Assembly (NCBI RefSeq): GCF_013423485.1
Contig: NZ_JABFFR010000030.1
Coordinates: forward strand, 1 to 64,000
Reading direction: 5' to 3'
Length of the DNA: 64,000 nt
Source: Azospirillum oleiclasticum
Lineage (GTDB): Bacteria; Pseudomonadota; Alphaproteobacteria; Azospirillales; Azospirillaceae
In this document: piece by piece, positions 41,086 to 49,737 of the stretch
How the letters are laid out: every line of letters begins with the position of its first letter
How positions within the stretch are numbered: position 1 is the first letter of the stretch
Notes under the pieces: model-generated
Database searches by the model: none
What the model was told of the DNA's origin: nothing
The model's input: only the letters and a program-made list of their open reading frames with translations
Made by a program: the position numbers and the translations under genes

Positions 41086-43485
41086 CTACAGGGTCAGGGC
41101 GGGGATCGGGGCAGGGATCGGGGACCCCACGACGCGGCGGGGGAAACGGATGACGAAGCGCACGCCGCGGCCGGGCTCGCTGTCGACGGTCACCCGCCCG
41201 CCGAGCCGCGCCGTGACGAGGTTGTAGACGATGTGCAGGCCGAGCCCGGTGCTGCCGCCGGCCCGGCGGGTGGTGAAGAAGGGATCGAAGACGCGGTCGA
41301 GGTGGTTGGGCGGGATGCCGCGGCCGTCGTCGCGGTAGACCAGCTCGACCGTGTCCTCGTCGGGTGCGCGGGCCTGCAGGGTGATGGTGCCGGCACGCCC
41401 GTCCTCGTACCCGTGCAGCAGCGAGTTGACGACGAGGTTGGTCAGGATCTGGGTGAGCACGCGGGGGTACCCGTCGATCACCAGCCGCTCCGGGCAATCG
41501 ATGTGGAGGGCATGGCCGGCCCGCCGCCAGGACGGCTGCAGCCCCTCCGCCAGATCCAGCAGGCAGGTCAGCAGGTCGAACGGCTGGCGCTCGTCGTTGG
41601 TCTGGTCGGCGGACACCTGCTTGAACCGCTGCACCAGCTCCGCCACCCGGCCGAGATTCTGCATCAGCAGGCGGGACACCTCCTCCGAAGAGGTCACGAA
41701 CGCATCGAAATCGGCCCTCCGCATGGCACCGCCGGCGGCCGTGCGGACGATGTCCTCCAGCCGGTTCGACAGGTGGGAGGCCCCCATCAGCGCGTTGCCG
41801 AGCGGCGTGTTGATCTCGTGCGCCACGCCGGCCACGAGCTGGCCCAGCGCCGCCATCTTCTCGGCCTGGACCAGCTCGTCCTGGGTGACGCGCAGCTCCT
41901 GCAATGCCAGATCGGCCCGCTCCTTGGCGCGGAGCAGCGCCCGCTCCCTGAGCCCGATCTCGCGCACGAAGAAGGCCGCGGTGCGGGCCATGTCACCGAA
42001 CTCGTCCCGGCGGCCGGTCCCGTCGATGCGGCCGGCCAGCGGGTCGTCGGCCAGCCGCATCATCTGCTCCTGGAGCCGCTGCACCGGCCGGCTGATCGAG
42101 CGGGCGACGAGGAAGGCCGTGCCGCCGCCGAGCAGAAGGCCGACGGTGGCCCCCACCGCCAGGATGGTGGTGAGCAGCGAGCCGATGCGCGCCGCCTCGC
42201 TGCGCAGGGTCTCGTCGAGAGAACGGGCCGCCTCCGTCATGGTGGCGGCGTCCTGGTCCATGTCGGCCAGCGTGGCGTTCAGCGCGCGCAGGCCCGACGC
42301 GGTCTTGCCCAGGCTGTCCCGCCAGTTGCCGATGGCGGCCACCACCTCGTCCTGGAGCAAGGGGGACATCGGCAGTCCGCGCACGACCCCGAGCAGCAGC
42401 CCGGCATCGGCCACCACCGCCTCCGCCGCGTCCGCGTCGCGGCCGGTGACGGCGTTCGTCGCCCGCTGCCCGAGGCGGAGTGCCACCACCGCCACGTTCT
42501 GGGTCTCCTGCTCCGTGTCGTTGGCCTGGATCGAGTAGGCGAGAAGCTGCACCACCTCGTCCTGGATCGCCGAATAGCCGGTCGACTTGATGGTCTGGAT
42601 GCGGGCCGTCATCGTCTCGACCACCGCGGCGGCGGCGGTGCTGGCACGCAGCGCGTCGGCCAGCCGCGCGTCCGTCCCCGCGGCGCTCCCGCCGCCCAGC
42701 GCCGCCACCGCGCCCACCACCGCCTCGACCGCCATCACGTAGCGGTCGGCCGCCTCGACGGCGGGATAGCGCCCGACCGCGGCGGGATCGGTCCGGCGCA
42801 GGGTCTCCATCAGCTGCCGGGCGGACTCCAGCAGAGCCCGGCTTTCCGACTGGACGTCGCGGATCGACACCGACCGGCTGCCCGGAACGGCCAGACCGGC
42901 CAGCAGGTCGCCTTCGCTGCGTCTGAGCTTGAACAGCGCCTCGCGCGTGTCGTGGACGTGCTCCACCACGTCCCGGCTGTCGTGCAGCCGCCGGTCCGCG
43001 TCGGTCAGGGAGGCGAGCAGGTCGACGTTGGACGCGTGCTGCCGGTGCCGCGCCCGGTCGGTGAGGCTGGTGAGGGTGGCGGCGTGCCGGCCCATGTCGT
43101 TGACCAACCCGTCGTTCCGCGCGGCCACTGTCATGAAGCCGGTCATCAGCGTGACATACCGGTCGAGCACCCGGCCCGCATCGGCCACCGCCGGCCGGTC
43201 GGCAGGCCCCATCATGCCGGACAGCCGGTCCAGCCCGGCCCGTGCGGCCGCGGACGACTCCGCGAAACGCCCTGCCCTGGCGCTGCGCTCAGTCGGCGCG
43301 GCCTCAAGGTAGCCAATGCGCGCGGCCGTGGCATCCATGACGTGCCGGTGGACGGAACCGGACAGCACGGCGGCCTCGTAGACCCGCTCGCTCCGTCCGA
43401 GGAGCAGGCCCGCAGCCACCGCAATCACCACCGCGACCGCGACCGGCACGCCCCCGACCAGGGCGATGCGGTAGCGTATCCTCAT
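41086..43485 (-). CDS. Membrane sensor histidine kinase with long helical periplasmic domain
   Basis: A 799-residue kinase. TM1 at 6-30; a large helical periplasmic region (31-433); TM2 at 434-460; HAMP about 461-515; a coiled coil (510-545); dimerisation domain with His556 in GVAHEINTPLGNAL; then the N box LTNLVVNSLLHGYE and G boxes DDGRGIPPNHLDRVFDPFF and GSTGLGLHIVYNLV. It resembles kinases using a helical-bimodular sensor and co-receptor proteins (TorS type), consistent with the binding protein 21 bases downstream. No REC domain and no response regulator next to it. The ATG at 43485 was chosen (MRIRYRIALVGG). Confidence 0.88.
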   Translation of the reverse strand: MRIRYRIALVGGVPVAVAVVIAVAAGLLLGRSERVYEAAVLSGSVHRHVMDATAARIGYLEAAPTERSARAGRFAESSAAARAGLDRLSGMMGPADRPAVADAGRVLDRYVTLMTGFMTVAARNDGLVNDMGRHAATLTSLTDRARHRQHASNVDLLASLTDADRRLHDSRDVVEHVHDTREALFKLRRSEGDLLAGLAVPGSRSVSIRDVQSESRALLESARQLMETLRRTDPAAVGRYPAVEAADRYVMAVEAVVGAVAALGGGSAAGTDARLADALRASTAAAAVVETMTARIQTIKSTGYSAIQDEVVQLLAYSIQANDTEQETQNVAVVALRLGQRATNAVTGRDADAAEAVVADAGLLLGVVRGLPMSPLLQDEVVAAIGNWRDSLGKTASGLRALNATLADMDQDAATMTEAARSLDETLRSEAARIGSLLTTILAVGATVGLLLGGGTAFLVARSISRPVQRLQEQMMRLADDPLAGRIDGTGRRDEFGDMARTAAFFVREIGLRERALLRAKERADLALQELRVTQDELVQAEKMAALGQLVAGVAHEINTPLGNALMGASHLSNRLEDIVRTAAGGAMRRADFDAFVTSSEEVSRLLMQNLGRVAELVQRFKQVSADQTNDERQPFDLLTCLLDLAEGLQPSWRRAGHALHIDCPERLVIDGYPRVLTQILTNLVVNSLLHGYEDGRAGTITLQARAPDEDTVELVYRDDGRGIPPNHLDRVFDPFFTTRRAGGSTGLGLHIVYNLVTARLGGRVTVDSEPGRGVRFVIRFPRRVVGSPIPAPIPALTL

Positions 43486-43637
43486 GGGCGCGCCCGCCGG
43501 ACGGTGGCGGGGGACTTGGGGTTGGGCACAGGGACTCCGAACGACGGACGGAATGCCCTGGTATGGACCCAACCCCGTAAACAGATCGTCACCACCACCG
43601 GGCCGCGCCTGCGCGAAGTCGGTGATATCCGCCGGGT

Positions 43638-45647
43638 TCAGGCGGCGCGGACATCCTCCAGGAAGCGTGCGACGAAGCGGCGGAGTTCCTGGGCGTCGCT
43701 GGTCAGCCCCCCCGCCGCGGCCAGCAGCTCGCGCGAGCTGTCCCCGGTCATGGTCACCGCTTGGGACACCCCGACAATGGTCCCGCTGACCTCCTGCGTG
43801 CCGCGTGCGGCTTCCTGGACGCTGCGGCTGATCTCGCCGGTCGCGTCATGCTGCTGGGCGATGGCGTCGGTCACGGCCGCCGTGATGCGGGCGATCTCCC
43901 CGATGGCCTCGCCGATCTCCGCGATGGCTGCGGCGGCGTTGCGGCTCACCTCCTGGATGCCGGCGATCTGGGTGCCGATCTCCTCGGTCGCCTTCGCGGT
44001 CTGGCTCGCCAGTGTCTTCACCTCGCTGGCGACCACCGCGAAGCCCTTCCCGGCCTCGCCGGCCCGCGCAGCTTCGATGGTGGCGTTCAGGGCCAGCAGG
44101 TTGGTCTGGCCGGCGATCTCGTTGATCATCTCCACCACCTCGCCGATGCGCTGCGCCGACTCGACGAGACCGCGCACCGTGCCGTCGGTGTTGCGGGCTG
44201 CGCGGACGGCGTCGCCGGCCATGTGGTTGCTGTCGGCCACCTGCCGCGCGATCTCCGCGACCGAGGCGGAAAGCTGCTCCGCCGCGGCGGCCACGGTCTG
44301 CACGTTGACGGTGGTCTGTTCCGAGGCGGCCGCCACGACGCTTGCCTGCCGGGACGTGGCGTCGGCGGTCGAGGTCATGGTTCCGGCCGTAGCGTGGAGC
44401 TGGTCGGCGGCGGCGGCCACGCGGCCGATCGCTTCCAGCGCCTCGCGGTCGAACGCGGCCGTGAGCGCCCGGATGCGCTCGGCCCGTGCCTGTCTGGCGG
44501 CATCGTCGCGGGCGCGCTCCGCGGCCAGGGCTTCGGCGCGGATCATGCCCTCCTTGAAGACCTCCACGGCCCGCGCCATGCCGCCCAGCTCGTCGCCGCG
44601 ATCGGTGCCGGGGACCGGCGTGCCATGGTCGCCTCCGGCCAGACGTTCCATGCTGCGGGTCATCGCAACGACCGGACGCGACAGGCCACGGCCGAGCAGG
44701 ATGGCGCTGGCCAGACCAAGGAGTATGGCCAGGACCGCGGCACCGATGGTCAGGGTGGAGGCGCCGGCGATCGCCTCGGCAGCCGACTCGCCGAGCGACC
44801 GCTGCGCCGTCGTGCTGTCATCCTTGAGCCGCGCCGCCTCGTCGGCGACGGCCGCACCGGTGGTGCCGATGGCGTCACGCACCAGGGCGTTGCGCTTCTC
44901 CGTTGTGACGACCAGCGTCTCGAACGCGGTCGTGTACACACGCTGGAGCGCCATGAAGGACTGGGCGCTGCGGCGTCGTTCCAGACCCTCCAGCTTGCCC
45001 ATCATGGAATTGCCGACATCCCGCGCCGCTCGAACGGCCGCCCGTACGGCCTCTACCCGTTCCGGCACGCTGTCCGTCAGGTACCGGCTCGCCTCGATGC
45101 GGGCGGTCAGCGCGTGCCGCAACGCCGACCCAGCAAGGAACAAGGCGACCGGATCGCGGTCGACGTTGCCGCTGTCCAGGATCGCCGTCAGGGCGCTCTC
45201 CATCTTCGGTGCGATCTCGGTCATGTCCGCCACCGCGGCTCGGCGTTTCTCGTTGAGTTCGGCCACCTGCGCGAACGCATCTTCGAACGACTTGAGCCGC
45301 TCGGCCATGGCATCGAGCGCCGCAACCGTTGCAGCATCCGCCGCGTGCCCGCGCGCCTGTCCGATCATCGCGCCGACCTGCGCGGCGGTGTCCCGCACGC
45401 GGGCGACCGCTTCCGGGGCCCCGGTCAGAAGAAAGCTTTGGGCATGCAGGCGCGTTTCCTGAAGATCCGCCTGGATCAATGCCAGTTCGTTGGTGTGATC
45501 GGCCAGGGAGCGATAGCTTGCGAACCCGGTCCGCGCCTGCGTCAGGGCGAACACCGCCACCGCGCCGATGAGAAGAACAAAGGCGAGGACCGCGGTGCTG
45601 GCGAGGGTGATCTTCGTGCCGATGCTGAAGCGGCGGAACACGCTCAT
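43638..45647 (-). CDS. Methyl-accepting chemotaxis protein
   Basis: A 669-residue chemoreceptor. TM1 at 12-36; a periplasmic four-helix/HBM-like domain at about 40-295; TM2 at 297-319; HAMP at 320-375 (GRGLSRPVVAMTRSMERLAG); cytoplasmic signalling domain with the hairpin tip EIAGQTNLLALNATIEAARA, GEAGKGFAVVASEVKTLA. No C-terminal CheR-binding pentapeptide is visible. GAGGAG lies nine bases before the ATG at 45647. The long helical sensor resembles that of the neighbouring kinase, and both may sense the same ligand-loaded binding protein. Confidence 0.9.
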   Translation of the reverse strand: MSVFRRFSIGTKITLASTAVLAFVLLIGAVAVFALTQARTGFASYRSLADHTNELALIQADLQETRLHAQSFLLTGAPEAVARVRDTAAQVGAMIGQARGHAADAATVAALDAMAERLKSFEDAFAQVAELNEKRRAAVADMTEIAPKMESALTAILDSGNVDRDPVALFLAGSALRHALTARIEASRYLTDSVPERVEAVRAAVRAARDVGNSMMGKLEGLERRRSAQSFMALQRVYTTAFETLVVTTEKRNALVRDAIGTTGAAVADEAARLKDDSTTAQRSLGESAAEAIAGASTLTIGAAVLAILLGLASAILLGRGLSRPVVAMTRSMERLAGGDHGTPVPGTDRGDELGGMARAVEVFKEGMIRAEALAAERARDDAARQARAERIRALTAAFDREALEAIGRVAAAADQLHATAGTMTSTADATSRQASVVAAASEQTTVNVQTVAAAAEQLSASVAEIARQVADSNHMAGDAVRAARNTDGTVRGLVESAQRIGEVVEMINEIAGQTNLLALNATIEAARAGEAGKGFAVVASEVKTLASQTAKATEEIGTQIAGIQEVSRNAAAAIAEIGEAIGEIARITAAVTDAIAQQHDATGEISRSVQEAARGTQEVSGTIVGVSQAVTMTGDSSRELLAAAGGLTSDAQELRRFVARFLEDVRAA

Positions 45648-46109
45648 GGACGGCTGCTCCTCGATGGGCTGGGATCGGTAACCCGGATGCATTTCGCACA
45701 CATTCGAAAGGCTAAGGCTGGCCGGTGCTATTCCGCAACTGCGAAAAGCGTCTTCGTTCAAAAGACGATTGCCCGCGGCATCAATGCAGGCGGGGGTATG
45801 GGCCAGTTTTCGGTCCAAAGAAGCAGTCATAAAGCCAAAGACCGAGTAGGAGCCGGATCCATTCATCTCAAATTCGAGAAAAATAGCGATGCATATTCCC
45901 GAGATTTTACGCGCACATGTCCGACTTTTGCCCCAACGGAACTGTTTATGGTGCCCCTCGACACATGGAGCCGGTGGGGACCGGCGGGGTATCCAGAACC
46001 CGGTGGTTAAAGTGCCGATCCGGAGACCGGCGGCCAGGAGCGGCCGGACGTCCCGTCATCCCGACCGAACGGCTCAATTCCCGATGGGACAACCTTGGAG
46101 ACGCCAGAC
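45648..46109. other. Divergent intergenic region, chemoreceptor and lyase
   Basis: 462 bases, lower in GC than the genome, without a convincing gene. It contains an inverted repeat CGTCTT-N7-AAGACG (45749-45767) and AT-rich stretches at 45790-45960 that probably hold the promoters of the divergent genes. No promoter could be fixed. Confidence 0.45.
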
Positions 46110-47387
46110 ATGGCCACCGCCCGCACCGGTCTTCTGTTCGAGCAGACCTTCGACAGCGGCTCGATCGTCAGCGCGCTCGGATTCAAACACTCCGGCAACA
46201 CTGACACCACGCTGGCCACCATCGCCGGCCAGCGTGCCGCCGAGGTCACTCTCGACCACTATGACAGCCGCGTGTCCTATCGCACCGAGATCCAGCCGAC
46301 GAAGCTGCCTACGGCGGAGTTCAATAACGGCATGTTCGCCAAGATGGGCCACGAATACTGGTACGGCATGCGCCTGTTCCTGGACGAGGGATGGAAGCAG
46401 GTCGATAAGGTCGACACCGTGCTGATGCAGTTCCACTCCCAGCCGGACCCGGGCGAGGCGTGGCGCAGCCCGCCGGTGGCGCTGCAGGTCGTGAACAAGA
46501 ACGGCGAGCAGCACCTGAACCTGATCGTCCGCTCCGACAGCAGCAAGATCACCACCGGGTCGGGCGAGGGGCGCTACGACAGCTCCAAGCAGTACGACCT
46601 GGGCAAGATCGACGGCGACATCGGCAAGTGGACCGACCTCGTCTGGCACGTGAAGTGGAACCACGATGGCAGCGGCTACCTGCAGCTCTACAAGAACGGC
46701 GAGATCATCGCCGACCTGAAGGGCGCCAACGCCTTCAACGACGCGACCGGCCCCTATCTGAAGATGGGCCTCTACAAATATGACTGGGCCAACGGCACCG
46801 ACACAGGGCCGGACAGCCGCACCGTCTACATCGACGACTTCCGCGTCGGCGGATCCGATGCCGACTACGCAACCGTGGCACCGGGCGCAACAGGCGTTGC
46901 CGCGGCCCCGGCCGCGCCGGCAAAAGCTAGCGGGCTTACGGGGACGGCCGGAGCCGACAAGCTGGTCGGTGGTGCTGAGGGGGAGACGATCGCTGGCGGT
47001 GCGGGGAACGACGACCTGATCGGCAACGGCGGTAACGACGTTTTGAAGGGCGGGAGCGGGATCGACATCCTGACCGGCGGCGGCGGGCACGACCGCTATG
47101 TCAAGGCCACGCTGGGCGAAGGGATCGACTATGTCACCGATTTCGGCCCCGGCGACGTCCTCGACCTGACCGCCCTCGATCAGGCGGTGAAGGCGGAGTT
47201 CGGGCACGGGCTGAGCGCCGAACATCTGCACTTCGTGCAGTCGGGGACGGCCGCGCTGGTCACCCTCGATGTCGATGGAAAGGGCGGTGAACCGTCGGAG
47301 ACGCTGTTCCACCTGGACGGGGTGGCGGCTTCGTCACTCCACCTCGGTGACGATGTCCTGCTGCAGGGTCACGACGGAGTGGCCTGA
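46110..47387 (+). CDS. Secreted heparin-lyase-like polysaccharide lyase with RTX repeats
   Basis: A 425-residue protein. Residues 8-250 match the polysaccharide lyase (heparin lyase I-like) jelly-roll fold: RVSYRTEIQPTK, GHEYWYGMRLFLDEGW, LMQFHSQPD, RSPPVALQVV and WTDLVWHVKWNHDGSG. Residues 278-331 are about six RTX nonapeptides (GGAGNDDLI, GNGGNDVLK, GGSGIDILT), and the last 90 residues form the type I secretion tail. There is no Sec signal peptide, as expected for RTX export. No ABC/HlyD exporter is nearby. It probably cuts an acidic polysaccharide outside the cell. The ATG at 46110 was preferred over a TTG at 46095. Confidence 0.83.
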   Translation: MATARTGLLFEQTFDSGSIVSALGFKHSGNTDTTLATIAGQRAAEVTLDHYDSRVSYRTEIQPTKLPTAEFNNGMFAKMGHEYWYGMRLFLDEGWKQVDKVDTVLMQFHSQPDPGEAWRSPPVALQVVNKNGEQHLNLIVRSDSSKITTGSGEGRYDSSKQYDLGKIDGDIGKWTDLVWHVKWNHDGSGYLQLYKNGEIIADLKGANAFNDATGPYLKMGLYKYDWANGTDTGPDSRTVYIDDFRVGGSDADYATVAPGATGVAAAPAAPAKASGLTGTAGADKLVGGAEGETIAGGAGNDDLIGNGGNDVLKGGSGIDILTGGGGHDRYVKATLGEGIDYVTDFGPGDVLDLTALDQAVKAEFGHGLSAEHLHFVQSGTAALVTLDVDGKGGEPSETLFHLDGVAASSLHLGDDVLLQGHDGVA

Positions 47388-47403
47388 CGCCGTCCATCGG
47401 CGG

Positions 47404-49563
47404 TCAGGCGTTCCCCTGCGTCACTCGGGATAGCACCGCGGAAACCGCCTCGGCGAGGGTCCTCATGTCGTAGGGTTTCGGCAGGATGTGGAAGCCCGAC
47501 CCTTGGGCGATCTCCTCGCTGTAGCCGGTGGTGACGAGCACCGGCAAGTCCGGACGGGTGCGGCGCACCTTGCGGGCCAGATCCAGCCCGCTCATCTCCC
47601 CCGGCATGACCACGTCGGTGAAGAGCAGGTCCACCGGTTCGCCATCGGACAGTATGGCCAGGGCTTCCTCGGCCGAGGAAGCCCTGGAGACCTGGTATCC
47701 CAGTTCCACCACAGCCGCGGCCATCACGGCGGCGACGATCGGGTCATCCTCCACCAGCAGCACGTGCCGCACTGTTGCCGGCGCGTCGTGTTCGACCGGA
47801 CGAACCGGCGGAAGAACTGGTTTGGTGCAGCGTGGCAGAAGCAGCGTGACGGCGGTGCCCTTGCCCGGAGCGGAGTCGATCCGGGCGACCCCGCCCGACT
47901 GACGTGCGAACCCGTACACCTGACTCAGCCCCAACCCCGTGCCCCGCGCCTTCTCCTTCGTCGTGAAGAACGGCTCGAAGGCCCGTACGGCGACGTCCTC
48001 GGACATGCCGATTCCGGTATCGGTGATGGTGAGCCGAACGAACTCGCCGCGCAATCCGCCGTGATCGCTGCCGGGTTGGAGGTGCGTGTTGGCGGCCTCG
48101 ATGGTGAGCAATCCACCATCCGGCATCGCATCGCGCGCGTTTATGGCAAGGTTCAGCACCGCCAGTTCAAGCTGCGTCGGATCGACCTCGGCCGGCCAGA
48201 GTCCCGGTTCGAGCCGTACCTCCAGACGGATGTTCGCTCTCAAAGCCCCTGACAAAAGTTCGGACATCGTCAGCAAACGGTCACGCACGTCCACCGGTTC
48301 GGGGCGCAGCGCCTCGCGCCTCGCGAAGGCCATGAGTTGCCGTGTCAGTTTGGCTCCACGGTCCACCGCCTGTCGCCCGGCCTCCAGAAGCGGCTGGATC
48401 GATGGTTGCGATGCCCGGCGCTCGATCATGATGAGGCAGCCGGACAGCGCCTGGAGAAGGTTGTTGAAGTCGTGCGCGATGCCGCCGGAAAGCTGGCCCA
48501 CGGCTTCCATCTTCTGGGCCTCCCGCAACGCCTTCTCGGCCTGTTCGCGGCGTTCGACCTCGGTCTGCCAATTCATCAAGGCAACGCGCTCGGCCGCCGT
48601 GCGCCGGAGGGCAAGGGCGGCCGTGAGGAACAGTGAGACCGCCGCCCCGAGGCAGAGCGCCCCGTAGAGCGCCATGTTGGTCCACCATTCGGCAAGGATG
48701 GCGTCCGTGCCCACTGCGAGAGCCACATAAAGCGGGTAAGCCGCCACTTTGCGGAAGGCGACGATGCGGCGGACGCCATCGACCGCGGAAACGCCTTCGA
48801 AGACGCCTTGGTCGTTGCCTTCGATGGCACGCATGAAGTAATGGCTCGCGGCCGGCCTGACATCGGCCGGTGGCGGCAATTGGGAGTCGCGAACGATGAA
48901 GGTGCCGTCCGACTTGACGAGCGCAACGGAGTGGTTCAGCTGCGGCGCCGCTTCGCGATAGATCGACAGGAAGGTGTCGACCCGGATGGAGGCGACGGCC
49001 ACGCCACGTTGCTGGCCGGGGCCAGGGCCGGGGGTATGGGCGCGTGCCAGTGCGAAGACCGTCTGCCCGCTGACCCGCCCATTGACCGCTTCCGAGATTT
49101 CAAGATCGCTCGACCCATCCACGAGGGGTCGGAAATAGGCCCGGTCGTCCAGCCGCAGCGGTTCGACCGGGAACACCCTCGAGTGTTGGGCAAGGCGCCC
49201 CTCAGGGTCGATGAAGACGATCGCTGACAGGACCCGCGCGTGTTCGTTCGTCGCTGCGATGAAGTCGTGCAGCTTCCGGGAGGCGGCAATCTGCCGCCAG
49301 TCCAGACCGTCGGCGGCAAGACTCGCTTGCCGGATCGCCATATCGGCGAAAGAAAACACGTTTTCCGCATGCTCGTGCAGTATGGCGGTCGTCCGCTCCA
49401 GTTCGTGGATCGCATCCTCCATGATCCGTTCATGGTCATAGAGTGCGACAGCAACGAACATCAGCACTGGCACAAGGATACTGGCCACCATCGTCAGGCG
49501 CAGGGCGCGTGTCGAGTCGGCGAATGTGGCCGGGAGGGTAAGCGGCTGCTGCGACCCGGACAT
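47404..49563 (-). CDS. Hybrid sensor histidine kinase with Cache-type sensor and receiver domain
   Basis: A 719-residue protein. TM1 at about 22-42; a periplasmic dCache-like domain (45-285) with RLDDRAYFRPLVDGSSDLEI and VKSDGTFIVRDSQ; TM2 at about 297-320; a kinase with His364 in QLSGGIAHDFNNLLQ, ELAVLNLAINARDAMPDGG and FEPFFTTKEKARGTGLGLSQVYG; and a C-terminal receiver domain (about 590-719; phosphoacceptor Asp in LLFTDVVMPGEMSG). The His-Asp arrangement is typical of orphan hybrid kinases with GHKL domain of the FixL/NtrB type. No output regulator is adjacent. Start at 49563. Confidence 0.88.
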   Translation of the reverse strand: MSGSQQPLTLPATFADSTRALRLTMVASILVPVLMFVAVALYDHERIMEDAIHELERTTAILHEHAENVFSFADMAIRQASLAADGLDWRQIAASRKLHDFIAATNEHARVLSAIVFIDPEGRLAQHSRVFPVEPLRLDDRAYFRPLVDGSSDLEISEAVNGRVSGQTVFALARAHTPGPGPGQQRGVAVASIRVDTFLSIYREAAPQLNHSVALVKSDGTFIVRDSQLPPPADVRPAASHYFMRAIEGNDQGVFEGVSAVDGVRRIVAFRKVAAYPLYVALAVGTDAILAEWWTNMALYGALCLGAAVSLFLTAALALRRTAAERVALMNWQTEVERREQAEKALREAQKMEAVGQLSGGIAHDFNNLLQALSGCLIMIERRASQPSIQPLLEAGRQAVDRGAKLTRQLMAFARREALRPEPVDVRDRLLTMSELLSGALRANIRLEVRLEPGLWPAEVDPTQLELAVLNLAINARDAMPDGGLLTIEAANTHLQPGSDHGGLRGEFVRLTITDTGIGMSEDVAVRAFEPFFTTKEKARGTGLGLSQVYGFARQSGGVARIDSAPGKGTAVTLLLPRCTKPVLPPVRPVEHDAPATVRHVLLVEDDPIVAAVMAAAVVELGYQVSRASSAEEALAILSDGEPVDLLFTDVVMPGEMSGLDLARKVRRTRPDLPVLVTTGYSEEIAQGSGFHILPKPYDMRTLAEAVSAVLSRVTQGNA

Positions 49564-49737
49564 GCTCGTCTGTGGGATAGGCGGGAAGTTTCCGCGGGAT
49601 TGGGGACGATTCCGGGCGTCAGCATACCCTGCCCTGTTCCGGCGGCAGCCCAGCCAAGGGTCATAGGCGACGATCATGCACCTCATGTCCGGTGCACGCC
49701 TCCGCAGACCGGAGCCATACGGTCCCGGGGTGCCGGA

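Noticed and set aside
39544..45462. A 1972-codon open frame on the plus strand across the binding protein, kinase and chemoreceptor genes
   Set aside because: It is rich in His, Gln, Arg, Gly and lacks any domain; it is the GC-driven antisense shadow of three well-supported minus-strand genes.
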